A stretch of DNA of 64,000 nucleotides from Paludibacter sp. (GCA_019163375.1 JAFLKK010000008.1:310001-374000), one strand, 5' to 3'. Counted from the first letter of the stretch, positions 47,262 to 56,178 are shown. Numbers and translations: made by a program. Notes: generated by a model from the letters alone, not told the origin.

Positions 47262-47572
47262 TAGTATATCAGCAGTATTTTATGTGAATAAACAGCAGAA
47301 AACAAGTATTTTGTCACACAACCACACCCACAGCAAACGATTCAAAACACACTCTAAGTCCTTACAAATAAGCCTTTATCAAATTTATTTACAACACATA
47401 GCAAATAAATTAAATTTCATGTTCCAATTTGAAATTAATCTTGTATTTTTACAGCGTATTTATGCAGAAATATGAAATATGAAGACCTCCTACCCCAAAA
47501 TGGGGGTAGGAACTTAAACATGTTATTGAACACATACATTCACTTTATTTACCTATTAAAATAAACAAGCAT

Positions 47573-48658
47573 ATGAAAATTGGAATTCCAAAAGAGATCA
47601 AGAACAACGAGAGCCGCGTTGCATTGACACCCGCAGGAGCTAAAACACTGGTTCAACACGGACATACGGTACTGGTAGAAACACATGCCGGCGAGAACAG
47701 CGGTTTCACCGATGTGCAATACCTCAAAGCCGGTGCGGACATTATCCCTACTGCTGCCGAAGTGTACGCTGCTGCCGAGATGATTATGAAGGTAAAAGAA
47801 CCTATCGCTTGCGAATATAAACTGATTCGTCCCAACCAGCTGGTGTTTACCTACTTTCACTTTGCATCGGGCAAGGAGCTGACCATGGCCATGATAGAAA
47901 GCAAAGCCGTGTGTCTGGCCTACGAAACGGTGGAAAAAGCCGATCGCACGCTGCCCCTGCTCATTCCTATGTCGGAAGTGGCAGGACGCATGTCGATACA
48001 GGAGGGTGCGCGCTGTCTGGAGAAACCCAAAGGAGGCAAAGGCATTTTACTCGGAGGCGTACCGGGTGTGAAACCTGCTCATGTGTTGGTACTGGGTGGT
48101 GGTGTGGTAGGCACGCAAGCTGCTCTAATGGCTGCCGGACTGGGAGCACATGTTACCATTGCCGATATCTCGTTGCCACGCTTGCGTTACCTTGCCGAAA
48201 TTATGCCGGCCAATGTGGACACGCTTATGTCTACTTCCTACAATATCGAAGAATTGCTGCCACATACCGATTTGGTGATTGGCGCAGTGCTGATACCAGG
48301 TGCTAAAGCGCCACACCTTATCACCCGCGACATGTTGAAACTGATGCAACCCGGCTCGGTATTGGTGGATGTGGCTATCGACCAGGGCGGTTGTTTCGAA
48401 ACCTCGCACCCTACCACCCACGCCGAACCTGTTTATACCGTGGACGGTATTTTGCACTACTGCGTGGCCAATATTCCCGGTGCAGTACCGTTTACCTCTA
48501 CCCTTGCACTCACCAATGCCACGTTGCCTTATGCAGTTACGCTGGCAAATATGGGTTGGGAAAAAGCCTGTGAAGTGAACGAAGACCTGCGCAAAGGATT
48601 GAATATTGTAAATGGCAAAGTGGTTTGTAAGGCAGTAGCTGATACTTTTGGACTGTAA
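47573..48658 (+). CDS. ald: Alanine dehydrogenase
   Basis: Ald interconverts L-alanine and pyruvate with NAD(H). The 361-residue protein is full length. It starts with the family signature MKIGIPKEIKNNESRVALTPAG, has TVLVETHAGENSGFTD, MKVKEPIA and the NAD-binding VLVLGGGVVGTQAALMA. SVLVDVAIDQGGCFETSHPTTH is the diagnostic C-terminal motif. It stands alone; no Lrp-type regulator is adjacent. Confidence 0.96.
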   Translation: MKIGIPKEIKNNESRVALTPAGAKTLVQHGHTVLVETHAGENSGFTDVQYLKAGADIIPTAAEVYAAAEMIMKVKEPIACEYKLIRPNQLVFTYFHFASGKELTMAMIESKAVCLAYETVEKADRTLPLLIPMSEVAGRMSIQEGARCLEKPKGGKGILLGGVPGVKPAHVLVLGGGVVGTQAALMAAGLGAHVTIADISLPRLRYLAEIMPANVDTLMSTSYNIEELLPHTDLVIGAVLIPGAKAPHLITRDMLKLMQPGSVLVDVAIDQGGCFETSHPTTHAEPVYTVDGILHYCVANIPGAVPFTSTLALTNATLPYAVTLANMGWEKACEVNEDLRKGLNIVNGKVVCKAVADTFGL

Positions 48659-48690
48659 GTACTTATAATTATATTATATTCATTTGAAAT

Positions 48691-48886
48691 GGGGCTTCCG
48701 CCCCAAACCCTGACTTACTTTTTGTCTTAACACAAAAAGTAAGCAAAAAAGTCAAGACTGCGCCCGCTTCACTCGAAAAACTTGCGCTCAGTTGGCTGAA
48801 ACCGTCCAAACTCGCTCCTTCGTCGCTCAAACAGGACAGTTTCAAACGCCAACTTCACTTGTTTTTCGGTTCACCAGACGAGGTCG
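48691..48886 (-). repeat. Interspersed ~195-bp repeat, copy 2 (inverted relative to copy 1)
   Basis: Reverse complement of 2157-2351 with few differences (for example TGTGTCAAGACA versus TGTCTTAACACA in the loop). It directly follows ald. Confidence 0.9.
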
Positions 48887-48944
48887 ATCCCAGCAGAACG
48901 ATTGTAAAAGTAAATAGGGAGTATACATCTACTGATTAACAAAG

Positions 48945-48975
48945 AAGGTTCGCGTGAGTTTATCATGCGAACCTT
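48945..48975 (+). terminator. Hairpin before the 21-bp repeat array
   Basis: AAGGTTCGC/GCGAACCTT perfect 9-bp stem with a 13-base loop; short T-containing tail. Could end a transcript from ald or lead into the repeat ORF seven bases later. Confidence 0.6.
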
Positions 48976-48981
48976 TCTGTT

Positions 48982-49206
48982 ATGAGTCGGGGTGCTCAAT
49001 CTATAAATCGGGGTCTTAAAATTATAAATCGGGGTGTTAATAACATAACTAGGGGAGCAAAAAATATAAATCGGGGCGTTAAAAACATAAGTCGGGGCGT
49101 TAAAAACATAAAACGGGGTGTTAATAATATAAATCGGGGTCTTAAAAATACAATTCGGGGAGCAAAAAATAGAATTCGGGGAGCCGAAAATATAAATCGG
49201 GGCTGA
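48982..49206 (+). repeat. 21-bp tandem repeat array coding for a possible 74-residue heptapeptide-repeat protein
   Basis: Eleven GGGG tracts occur at exactly 21-bp spacing from 48989 to 49202 with no insertion or deletion. The plus-strand ORF reads as heptads of the form I-N-R-G-V-K-N; Arg-Gly is present in every unit. Gly third bases vary (GGT/GGA/GGC), Arg alternates CGG/AGG and Asn AAT/AAC, which hints at selection on the protein. The ORF starts with ATG at 48982 and ends in a TGA inside the last unit. The product would be very basic. The opposite strand is also open (48996-49214), a consequence of the period being divisible by three. I know of no family. Confidence 0.75.
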
Positions 49207-49298
49207 GTTTGCAATTATTGGGGAGCGAGAATTTTCATTTAAGTGAGCAATGCGGTAAAAGAATCCGAAAAAAGAAAGAATTAATCAGCAAATAATTA

Positions 49299-49331
49299 AA
49301 ACCACGACTGACAAAAATCAATCGTGGTTTA
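49299..49331. terminator. Terminator downstream of the 49365-50108 gene
   Basis: AAACCACGA/TCGTGGTTT stem with A/T runs on both sides. Confidence 0.75.
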
Positions 49332-49364
49332 TTCTTCAAGAGAGAAAGGGACTATGACAAGCTG

Positions 49365-50108
49365 TTATTTCTTATTTGGAGAAAATTTTAATTTTGAAAT
49401 TTGTTTGTACTCAGCACTGGTAGGGCCAAAAACCGATTTTACGTAAGTCTTCACATCTAAAGCTACTTCCACCAGCCCGGTAAGGGGTGCATACATCACT
49501 TTGTTGCGGCTTAAGCGGGCGTTATCTATCCTTACCTGAATATCTACAGCCGCATTATTTTTCGCGCTTAGGTCATTATACAAAGCCTGAAGCGAACCAA
49601 TCTGCAACTCCTGCTCATTAGGTGCATATTGCGGTATAAACGCCAACTGTTTGATTAATATATCCAAATAATTCAGACGGTTATTAAAATCCAGCTGCGA
49701 CGACGACTGCTCGTTGGGCGCATCAGTCGGTACAACGCCTTCTACCTTTACTACCACGGTTTTGGCCGAAGCTCTCTCTCCTTTAATTTTCCGTACATAG
49801 GTTTTAATGTTATCATCCACTTTGGATGATGTGGTACTGGCCTTAATAGCATTAAGCAAACGGGTAGCCAATGGCGATAGCGGTTTGAACGCCAAAGCAC
49901 GTTCGGTACGGGCAGCATTATGCGGTGCCATAAGTTCGTTAACTACCCCCGAAAGAGATTTGGAATTATCGCACAACGCTCGCAAATACGGAATTTGCAA
50001 ATAGGGATTCGATGGATTGTACTTACTCCCATAAGCTTCGCAATAAGCCACTAGTTTAAATAAATTGGCTACATTCATAGCATGTCCTGTTTCATTGATT
50101 TTGTTCAT
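49365..50108 (-). CDS. Uncharacterized Bacteroidetes protein
   Basis: The 247-residue protein has no signal peptide and no membrane segment and looks mostly helical (FKLVAYCEAYGSKYNPSNPYLQIPYL near the N-terminus; LDVKTYVKSVFGPTSAEYKQISKLKF near the C-terminus). Its charge pattern resembles hypothetical proteins of about this size common in Bacteroidetes, but I cannot name the family. It has a good ATG and its own terminator. Confidence 0.65.
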   Translation of the reverse strand: MNKINETGHAMNVANLFKLVAYCEAYGSKYNPSNPYLQIPYLRALCDNSKSLSGVVNELMAPHNAARTERALAFKPLSPLATRLLNAIKASTTSSKVDDNIKTYVRKIKGERASAKTVVVKVEGVVPTDAPNEQSSSQLDFNNRLNYLDILIKQLAFIPQYAPNEQELQIGSLQALYNDLSAKNNAAVDIQVRIDNARLSRNKVMYAPLTGLVEVALDVKTYVKSVFGPTSAEYKQISKLKFSPNKK

Positions 50109-50603
50109 AATTGTAACTGTTTAAATTGATGAGTACTATAATTAAGTCGCAGAAATTAAACAAAAAGGCAATTAAAACAGGTGTGATTTATTAATTGTTT
50201 CGGTGGTAAAACTATGAAATAATTTTTAGATTTCAAATAGTCAAAAGGCTGACATTAGACTTTTTTAAGGAAACAGAAAATAAGCCTCCACCCTTCCTCC
50301 TACACTTTTTTAATAAAATACTGAGCGTTAACGGTGCTTCCCGCAACCTCAAATTGTACGAAGTACAGAAAGTGAAGTTTAACACAAAATAAGATTTGGA
50401 AGAGTGGTTTTGTGGTAGGTAGCTGAATAGGACTACTTAAATTTGTATTTTAATTGGATATTTACACAAAGACAGCCTCAATCAAAGTAGAATATAAGAG
50501 TACAGAGAAAAATGACAATAAAAATGAGATAAATATCACAAAAAATGTTCAATCTTAGGATTAAATTTATTAATCTCAGCTTCATTCTTAACTATATAGT
50601 TTG
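50109..50603. other. AT-rich gap between divergent genes, left border of the defence-like locus
   Basis: About 500 bases upstream of both the 49365-50108 gene and the methyltransferase gene. I see no ORF, RNA gene, long repeat or att-like site; only the methyltransferase -7 box at its right edge. Confidence 0.6.
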
Positions 50604-50611
50604 TATATTTG
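50604..50611 (+). promoter_or_regulatory. -7 element of the methyltransferase operon promoter
   Basis: TATATTTG, with TTC rather than TTG 20 bases upstream. It overlaps the ORF-track start at 50609 and puts the transcription start only about 9 bases before the ATG at 50627. Confidence 0.6.
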
Positions 50612-50626
50612 CATAAAATTTATTAT

Positions 50627-51844
50627 ATGAGCGCGAAACAATACAAATATATCGATCTATTTGCCGGATGCGGAGGACTTTCTTTAGGTCTACACAATGC
50701 AGGTTGGAAGGGAATATTTGCCATTGAAAAAAATTCCGATGCATTCAAAACCCTGAAATATAATCTGATTGACAATAAGAAACATTTTGACTGGCCTGAA
50801 TGGCTCCCTCAAGAAAGTATCGAAATTGATAAAGCTGTTGAACTTTACAAAGACAATTTTTTGAAGTTACGAGGCAAAGTAGACTTAGTGGCAGGAGGAC
50901 CGCCCTGTCAAGGTTTTTCTATGGCGGGACGGAGAAATGAAAGTGATCAAAGAAATAATCTGATTACTTCCTATATAGATTTTATCAAAGTAATACAACC
51001 TAAAATCCTTTTTTTCGAAAATGTAAAGGGTTTTACAATGGAGTTTAAAAAGAACAGAGATAAGGGGAAAGAATATTCTTCGTATGTTGAAAGTGAGCTT
51101 AATGCCGCTGGTTATTTTGTAAAAGGTCAGTTGGTCAACTTTGGAGAATATGGCGTACCTCAAAAGAGAACACGATTTATTCTTGTTGGCGTTAGAAAGA
51201 ACTTGAAAAATGCAACACAAGAAACAGCCAATGCATTTTTCTCTAAAATACAAGAGAATAAGCACTCATTTCTAGCTGAAAAAAATCTAACAGTAGGTAC
51301 AAATCTAGAAGATGCAATCTCTGATTTGCTAAAAGAAAATGGCCTAAGAGAATCGCCAGATACAAAAAGGTTCGAGGCTGGAATATACTCAGATGCTGAT
51401 AGCAACTATCAAAGACTTATGCGTGTAGGTATTGAAAATGAAATTGCAGATAGTCATCGGTTTCCGAAACATAGACCAGATATTATTGCTAAGTTTCAGG
51501 TCATTTTAAATAATTGCAGAAAAAACTTCGATATTGATGCTAAAACAAGAGAGCACTTTAACATCAAGAAACACACCATTATTCCACTTGACAAGAACTC
51601 AAAAACGCCTACAATAACCACTTTGCCAGATGATTATATTCATTACTCTGAACCAAGAATTCTGACAGTTAGAGAGTACGCAAGAATTCAATCATTCCCT
51701 GATTGGTATAAATTCCGAGGTAAATATACAACTGGCGGTAAACGCCGCACACAAGAAGTTCCCAGATACTCACAAATAGGAAATGCTATACCACCTCTTT
51801 TTGCTGAGCAAGGTGGATTAGTGTTGAAACAATTGATAAGCTAA
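50627..51844 (+). CDS. DNA (cytosine-5-)-methyltransferase
   Basis: The 405-residue protein (from ATG 50627) has the ordered C5-MTase motifs: I DLFAGCGGLSLGLHNAGW, IV GGPPCQGFS with catalytic C94, VI ENV (131-133), VIII QKRTRF, and IX/X in YARIQSFPDWYKF and QIGNAIPPLFAEQ. The target-recognition region is about 215-330. It presumably protects host DNA at a site that cannot be read from sequence. Its TAA overlaps the next ATG by one base (TAATG), so the neighbouring ATPase is translationally coupled. No helicase or specificity subunit is present. Confidence 0.95.
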   Translation: MSAKQYKYIDLFAGCGGLSLGLHNAGWKGIFAIEKNSDAFKTLKYNLIDNKKHFDWPEWLPQESIEIDKAVELYKDNFLKLRGKVDLVAGGPPCQGFSMAGRRNESDQRNNLITSYIDFIKVIQPKILFFENVKGFTMEFKKNRDKGKEYSSYVESELNAAGYFVKGQLVNFGEYGVPQKRTRFILVGVRKNLKNATQETANAFFSKIQENKHSFLAEKNLTVGTNLEDAISDLLKENGLRESPDTKRFEAGIYSDADSNYQRLMRVGIENEIADSHRFPKHRPDIIAKFQVILNNCRKNFDIDAKTREHFNIKKHTIIPLDKNSKTPTITTLPDDYIHYSEPRILTVREYARIQSFPDWYKFRGKYTTGGKRRTQEVPRYSQIGNAIPPLFAEQGGLVLKQLIS

Positions 51845-54435
51845 TGGCAAACAGTTTAGAATTTCGTGTTAGTACAGGGCTCAAAGATATAATTGGCAAA
51901 GATTTAATTACCGATGAATTTATTGCTGTATTTGAACTTGTCAAAAACTCTTATGATGCAAGAGCCAAAAATGTTTCAATAACGATTGAAGATGATAAAA
52001 TTGTTATTGCGGATGATGGGAAAGGCATGTCGTTAGATGATCTGAATAACAAGTGGCTATTTGTAGCTTTTTCTGCAAAAAAAGATGGAACAGAAGATGA
52101 ATATTTAAATCAAGATAAATCTTATCGAGATAAAATTCAAGAAAGACGTCATTACGCGGGTGCAAAAGGTATTGGAAGATTTTCTTGTGACCGTTTAGGT
52201 CGATTTCTTACTGTAATAACACAAAAAGAAAAATTAGATTTAATTGAACAGATTAAAGTTGATTGGAGTAAATTTGAAGTTGACCAAAAAGAAGTTTTCC
52301 AGAAAGTGAAAGTCGATCATGATACAATAAAAGAATATTGTATACCTTTTCCAAAGGATTCTTTAAATGGAACTATCTTGGAGATAACAGGTTTATATAC
52401 AAATTGGAATCGAGAACGTTTGAAACAACTAAAACACTCGCTTGAAAAATTAATAAATCCATTTTCAGAAACAAATGACTTTAATATTGAAATTATTTGC
52501 AAAAGAGAGGAGATCGAAGATAATACTAAAGATAATGGGGGTATTTACAAATATATTGAAAGAGATAGAGTTAATGGTCCTGTAAAGAATTCAATACTCC
52601 AAATACTTGAAATTAAGACAACTCAATTAAGTGTAGAAATTAATTCAGAATCAATAACTAGCAAAATCATTGATAGAGGCAATTTGATTTATAGCATTAA
52701 AGAAAAGAATAGTGATTTTCCATTTCTTTCTAATTTGAGAATGGATCTGTTTTTTTTAAACAATTCTGCAAAAAATAATTTCACTCGTAAGATGGGTATT
52801 GAGCCTGTAAATTTCGGGTCGATATTCCTTTTTAAGAATGGGTTTCGTGTACAGCCATATGGTAATCCTGGAGATGATAGTTGGGGATTAGATTATCGAG
52901 CTCAGCAGGGATACAATAGATTCTTAGGAACTCGAGATTTATTTGGAAGAATTGAGATACAAACTGATGACACGGACCAATTCAAAGAAGTTTCTAGTCG
53001 AGATGGGGGACTTGTAGAGACATTTGGTTATTATCAAATAATGAAAGCCTTTAAAGAAAAAGGGTTAGTTAGATTAGAAAGATACGTAGTTGGAGTACTT
53101 TGGGGAGAGGGTTTCAAACGAAAAAAATATTTTGGAGAAGGCAAAGATGCAAATTTGACTGCTGATAATTATAGGAAGAATCTTCAAGATTATGATAAGA
53201 TTTCTGATAATGTCAATTCGGTAAAATCCAATTTGGGAAGTAAAATTGATTTTATACAAATCATTAAAAGTTTAGCCTCAAATAAGGATGTTGAAATACT
53301 TGAATATGATAAAGAATTTATCAATCTAATTAACGATAAACTAGATGAAAATCAATCAAGATTTATCTCTGATTTGCATGATATTGCAGAACAGACCCAT
53401 GATGAGGAACTAAAAGAGAAAATTTTAGATGAAGAAAAGAGATATCAACAATTATTATTAGAAAAAGAAGAGGCCGAAAAGAAAGCACTTGATGAAGAAA
53501 ATAAAAGAATTGAGGCTGAATCAAAAGCAAAAAAAGAAGAAGAAGCAAGGATAAGGGCTGAAAAAAAACAGAAAGAAGAAGAAGAAAAAAGAAGATTAGC
53601 TGAGGTTGCAACATTAATAAAAGAAAAGGAAAGGGCAGAAGCAGTTATTGCAAAGCTTCTAGCTGAAAGAACAGCAAAAGAGGAAGCGGAAAAAAGAGTA
53701 AAAGAAGAGCAGGCAAGGATAAAAGCTGAAAACGAAGTCTTAAAAAGAAAAGAACAAATTTCTAGATATAAAGCTGCTGAAACTATTGAATATAAAGATT
53801 TAAGAGACTCTAATCACATTATTGGCGTTTATTCTGATGACATTTCTAAAAAAATATTATTGCTAAAAAGAAAATTAGATAGAGGTCAAGCTATAGATAA
53901 TAATAGTTTAATAAGCTTCATACAAGGAGTTAGTCTTGCTAATGAAAAAATATCGACATTAACACGATTTACTACAAAGTCTGGGTTTTTACAAGCATCA
54001 TTAGAGACAGAAGAAGACATTGTTTCTTACATTTCTAAATATATTAAAAATATATATCAGATTTTATACAAAATTGAGATTGAGATTATTGATAATGGAA
54101 TTTCATTTCAAAAGAAATTTCAACCAATAGAATTATGTGTAGCATTAGATAATATATTGAGTAACTCAAGGAAGAAAAATGCTAAAAAGATAATATTAGA
54201 GTTTGAAAATAGAGGTGAAATGCTTTCTATAAAAATTAGAGATGTAGGCGAGAAATTGTCTGAAAGTATAAAAGATTGGAAATTGATATTTGAAGAGGGG
54301 GTAACTACAACAAAAGGTTCAGGACTTGGGCTAAATCATGTCAAAAGAATCATCGAAGATGATTTAGGTGGTGAAATAATTTATAATCCAGAATATAAAA
54401 ATGGTTTTGAACTAATAATATCAATGAAAAAATGA
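51844..54435 (+). CDS. Two-headed GHKL protein: HSP90/MORC-like ATPase domain plus histidine-kinase-like core
   Basis: Of 863 residues, 1-205 form a GHKL ATPase of HSP90/MORC/MutL type: FELVKNSYDA (31-38), DDGKGM (57-62), GAKGIGRFS (106-114). Residues about 295-420 fit the following S5-like domain (FLFKNGFRVQPYG). A long charged coiled coil covers about 515-645. The C-terminus (650-863) looks like a histidine kinase: H658 in DSNHIIG is a possible phospho-acceptor, DNILSNSRKKNA an N-box, IRDVGEKL and GSGLGLNHVK the ATP lid. No membrane segment. It overlaps both neighbours (TAATG and ATGA). Codons are AT-rich compared with flanking genes. Sensor of infection or DNA state is inference; the ATPase motifs are seen. 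Confidence 0.88.
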   Translation: MANSLEFRVSTGLKDIIGKDLITDEFIAVFELVKNSYDARAKNVSITIEDDKIVIADDGKGMSLDDLNNKWLFVAFSAKKDGTEDEYLNQDKSYRDKIQERRHYAGAKGIGRFSCDRLGRFLTVITQKEKLDLIEQIKVDWSKFEVDQKEVFQKVKVDHDTIKEYCIPFPKDSLNGTILEITGLYTNWNRERLKQLKHSLEKLINPFSETNDFNIEIICKREEIEDNTKDNGGIYKYIERDRVNGPVKNSILQILEIKTTQLSVEINSESITSKIIDRGNLIYSIKEKNSDFPFLSNLRMDLFFLNNSAKNNFTRKMGIEPVNFGSIFLFKNGFRVQPYGNPGDDSWGLDYRAQQGYNRFLGTRDLFGRIEIQTDDTDQFKEVSSRDGGLVETFGYYQIMKAFKEKGLVRLERYVVGVLWGEGFKRKKYFGEGKDANLTADNYRKNLQDYDKISDNVNSVKSNLGSKIDFIQIIKSLASNKDVEILEYDKEFINLINDKLDENQSRFISDLHDIAEQTHDEELKEKILDEEKRYQQLLLEKEEAEKKALDEENKRIEAESKAKKEEEARIRAEKKQKEEEEKRRLAEVATLIKEKERAEAVIAKLLAERTAKEEAEKRVKEEQARIKAENEVLKRKEQISRYKAAETIEYKDLRDSNHIIGVYSDDISKKILLLKRKLDRGQAIDNNSLISFIQGVSLANEKISTLTRFTTKSGFLQASLETEEDIVSYISKYIKNIYQILYKIEIEIIDNGISFQKKFQPIELCVALDNILSNSRKKNAKKIILEFENRGEMLSIKIRDVGEKLSESIKDWKLIFEEGVTTTKGSGLGLNHVKRIIEDDLGGEIIYNPEYKNGFELIISMKK

Positions 54436-55331
54436 GGCTAGAATATAGAATACTATGGGTTGAAGATAATAAATCTTGGTACGAAACGACAAAAGAATTG
54501 TTCACAGATACATTAGATGAACTAGGATTTAGACTTGTTTCGAAAAAGTGTGAGAATATTGATGAGGTAAAAGCTGAAATAAGTAAAAATTGGCTCAAAG
54601 AATATGATTTACTGTTAGTTGATTTCACTCTTAAAAATTCAGAATCAGGAGACAAAATAATAGAATTCATCCGTGGAATTCAAGAACAGCCTATTTTAAC
54701 TGACATTATTTTCTATTCAAGTGCAGTTGAAAATGTTAGAGAAAGTATGCACAAGCTTGGATTAGAAGGCGTTTATTCTGCAGATAGAAATGAGATAGAC
54801 ACAAAGTTTGACCTTGTCGTGAATACAACAATTAAAAAGGTTCAAGACATAAATAATATGAGAGGATTAGTTATGGCTGAAGTTGCAGAACTTGATAACA
54901 AAATGATTGATTTGCTAAAGAGATATGTAGATGGACTTAAATCTGAACAAAAACAAGAATTCATAGATAAAAGGAAAAAACGAGTTCTTGAATCTCTGGA
55001 AAAAATGATCAATGACTTTACAGACATTTCCGAAGTTTCAATTTTTGAACATAGAGATTTTAATACATATCATAAATGGATGTCTGTGAAAAACCTTGTA
55101 AAGAATATTGATGATAAGGACATAAAAACGAAGCTTAATGAATACGAAAAAGAAATTATACAAAAACGAAATAAACTAGCGCATGTAAAAGAAATAACTG
55201 GCGAAAATGGCGAAAGAACTTTAGCAGATGGCGATTTTATTTTTAACGATGAGATATGCCGAGAGATAAGAAAAGATTTGCAGAAACACGCTGAGAATTT
55301 CGAAAAGATTAAAGAAAAACTTACCGTTTAG
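54432..55331 (+). CDS. Receiver-domain protein with C-terminal HEPN-like Rx4H domain
   Basis: Residues 1-130 form a receiver domain: ILWVEDN (E11/D12), phospho-acceptor D64 in LLLVDFT, and FYSSA (S96/S97); the usual KP lysine is not obvious. Residues about 145-295 are all-helical and contain KRNKLAHVKE, an R246-x4-H251 motif as in HEPN ribonucleases of toxins and CRISPR/abortive-infection proteins. There is no DNA-binding domain of OmpR/NarL type. The gene starts four bases before the kinase-like gene ends (ATGA) and precedes the HNH gene by 10 bases. Likely the phosphorylation partner of the upstream protein; RNase activity is inferred only from the motif. Confidence 0.8.
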   Translation: MRLEYRILWVEDNKSWYETTKELFTDTLDELGFRLVSKKCENIDEVKAEISKNWLKEYDLLLVDFTLKNSESGDKIIEFIRGIQEQPILTDIIFYSSAVENVRESMHKLGLEGVYSADRNEIDTKFDLVVNTTIKKVQDINNMRGLVMAEVAELDNKMIDLLKRYVDGLKSEQKQEFIDKRKKRVLESLEKMINDFTDISEVSIFEHRDFNTYHKWMSVKNLVKNIDDKDIKTKLNEYEKEIIQKRNKLAHVKEITGENGERTLADGDFIFNDEICREIRKDLQKHAENFEKIKEKLTV

Positions 55332-55341
55332 TTTTCATTAA

Positions 55342-56118
55342 ATGAAGGCAGGACAAAGACTTTGGACAAGAGATGAGTTGATTTTATTAATGAATCTTTA
55401 CTGTAAGCTCCCTTTCGGTAAAATGAATCATACCAATTCGTTAATTATCCAATTGGCAGAATTGATAGGAAGAACCCCATCTTCTGTTACTTTAAAGTTA
55501 AGTAATCTTGCTAGCTTTGATCCGTCATTAAGGGCAAGAGGAGTAAGAGGAGCTGTAAATGCAAGTAAACTAGATAAAGAAATATGGGATGAGTTTTATC
55601 AGAATTGGGATAATACTTTGATACAGAGTGAAACATTATTGGCAACTAAAAGCCACTCTACCATAGAAAAAATTAATCATATTGATCTTACAGATTTGCC
55701 CAAAGATGGTATTGAAAAAGAGAGATTGGTAAAGACCAGAGTCAACCAATCAATTTTTAGAAATATTGTGTTGGCAACCTACAACAGCCGCTGTTGTATT
55801 ACCGGTATTGAAAATGCTGAGCTTTTAATTGCTAGTCATATTGTTCCTTGGAGTAAAGACGATAAAAACAGGCTGAACCCTATGAATGGCCTTTGTTTAA
55901 ATTCACTTCACGACAAAGCATTTGATTGTGGTTTAATAGCGATTTCTCCCGATGATTATTCATTAAAAATTTCTCCTACATTAAAAAGCAAGACTATTTC
56001 ACCTGCTATTGAAAGTAATTTTATTGCTTTTGAAAACAAATCTATCATTCTCCCTGATAAGTTTCTGCCATCGAAGGAGTTTCTGGATTATCATTATCAG
56101 CATATTTTCAGAAAGTAA
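55342..56118 (+). CDS. HNH endonuclease, probable restriction enzyme
   Basis: The 258-residue protein has an HNH_2-type nuclease domain at about 135-215: CCITGIE, ASHIVPWSKD (H166), NPMNGLCLNSLHDKAFD (N182, H190). The first 90 residues (RLWTRDELILLMNLYCKLPFG, TPSSVTLKLSNLASFDP) are typical of stand-alone restriction-type HNH proteins. As the only clear DNase of the operon it is the probable restriction counterpart of the methyltransferase at 50627. A terminator follows at 56152. Confidence 0.88.
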   Translation: MKAGQRLWTRDELILLMNLYCKLPFGKMNHTNSLIIQLAELIGRTPSSVTLKLSNLASFDPSLRARGVRGAVNASKLDKEIWDEFYQNWDNTLIQSETLLATKSHSTIEKINHIDLTDLPKDGIEKERLVKTRVNQSIFRNIVLATYNSRCCITGIENAELLIASHIVPWSKDDKNRLNPMNGLCLNSLHDKAFDCGLIAISPDDYSLKISPTLKSKTISPAIESNFIAFENKSIILPDKFLPSKEFLDYHYQHIFRK

Positions 56119-56151
56119 TCGCTCCTACTCTATTACCCCCCCAACTACTAT

Positions 56152-56178
56152 CCCCGCATAAGAATGTGGGGATTTTTT
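56152..56178 (+). terminator. Terminator of the methyltransferase-HNH operon
   Basis: CCCCGCAT...ATGTGGGG stem followed by ATTTTTT. Confidence 0.8.

Noticed and set aside
47227-47475. 82-residue plus-strand ORF before ald
   Set aside because: Starts within a terminator hairpin and has low-complexity, AT-driven composition with no family resemblance.
48982-49206. Array of evenly spaced repeats that could be taken for CRISPR
   Set aside because: Units are directly adjacent at 21 bp with no unique spacers, and no cas genes are nearby.
48996-49214. 72-residue minus-strand ORF opposite the 21-bp repeat
   Set aside because: Open only because the 21-bp period is divisible by three; the plus frame shows the synonymous variation pattern.
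49365-56178. Integrated prophage or integrative element carrying the defence-like locus
   Set aside because: No integrase, transposase, tRNA junction or flanking direct repeat found around the locus.
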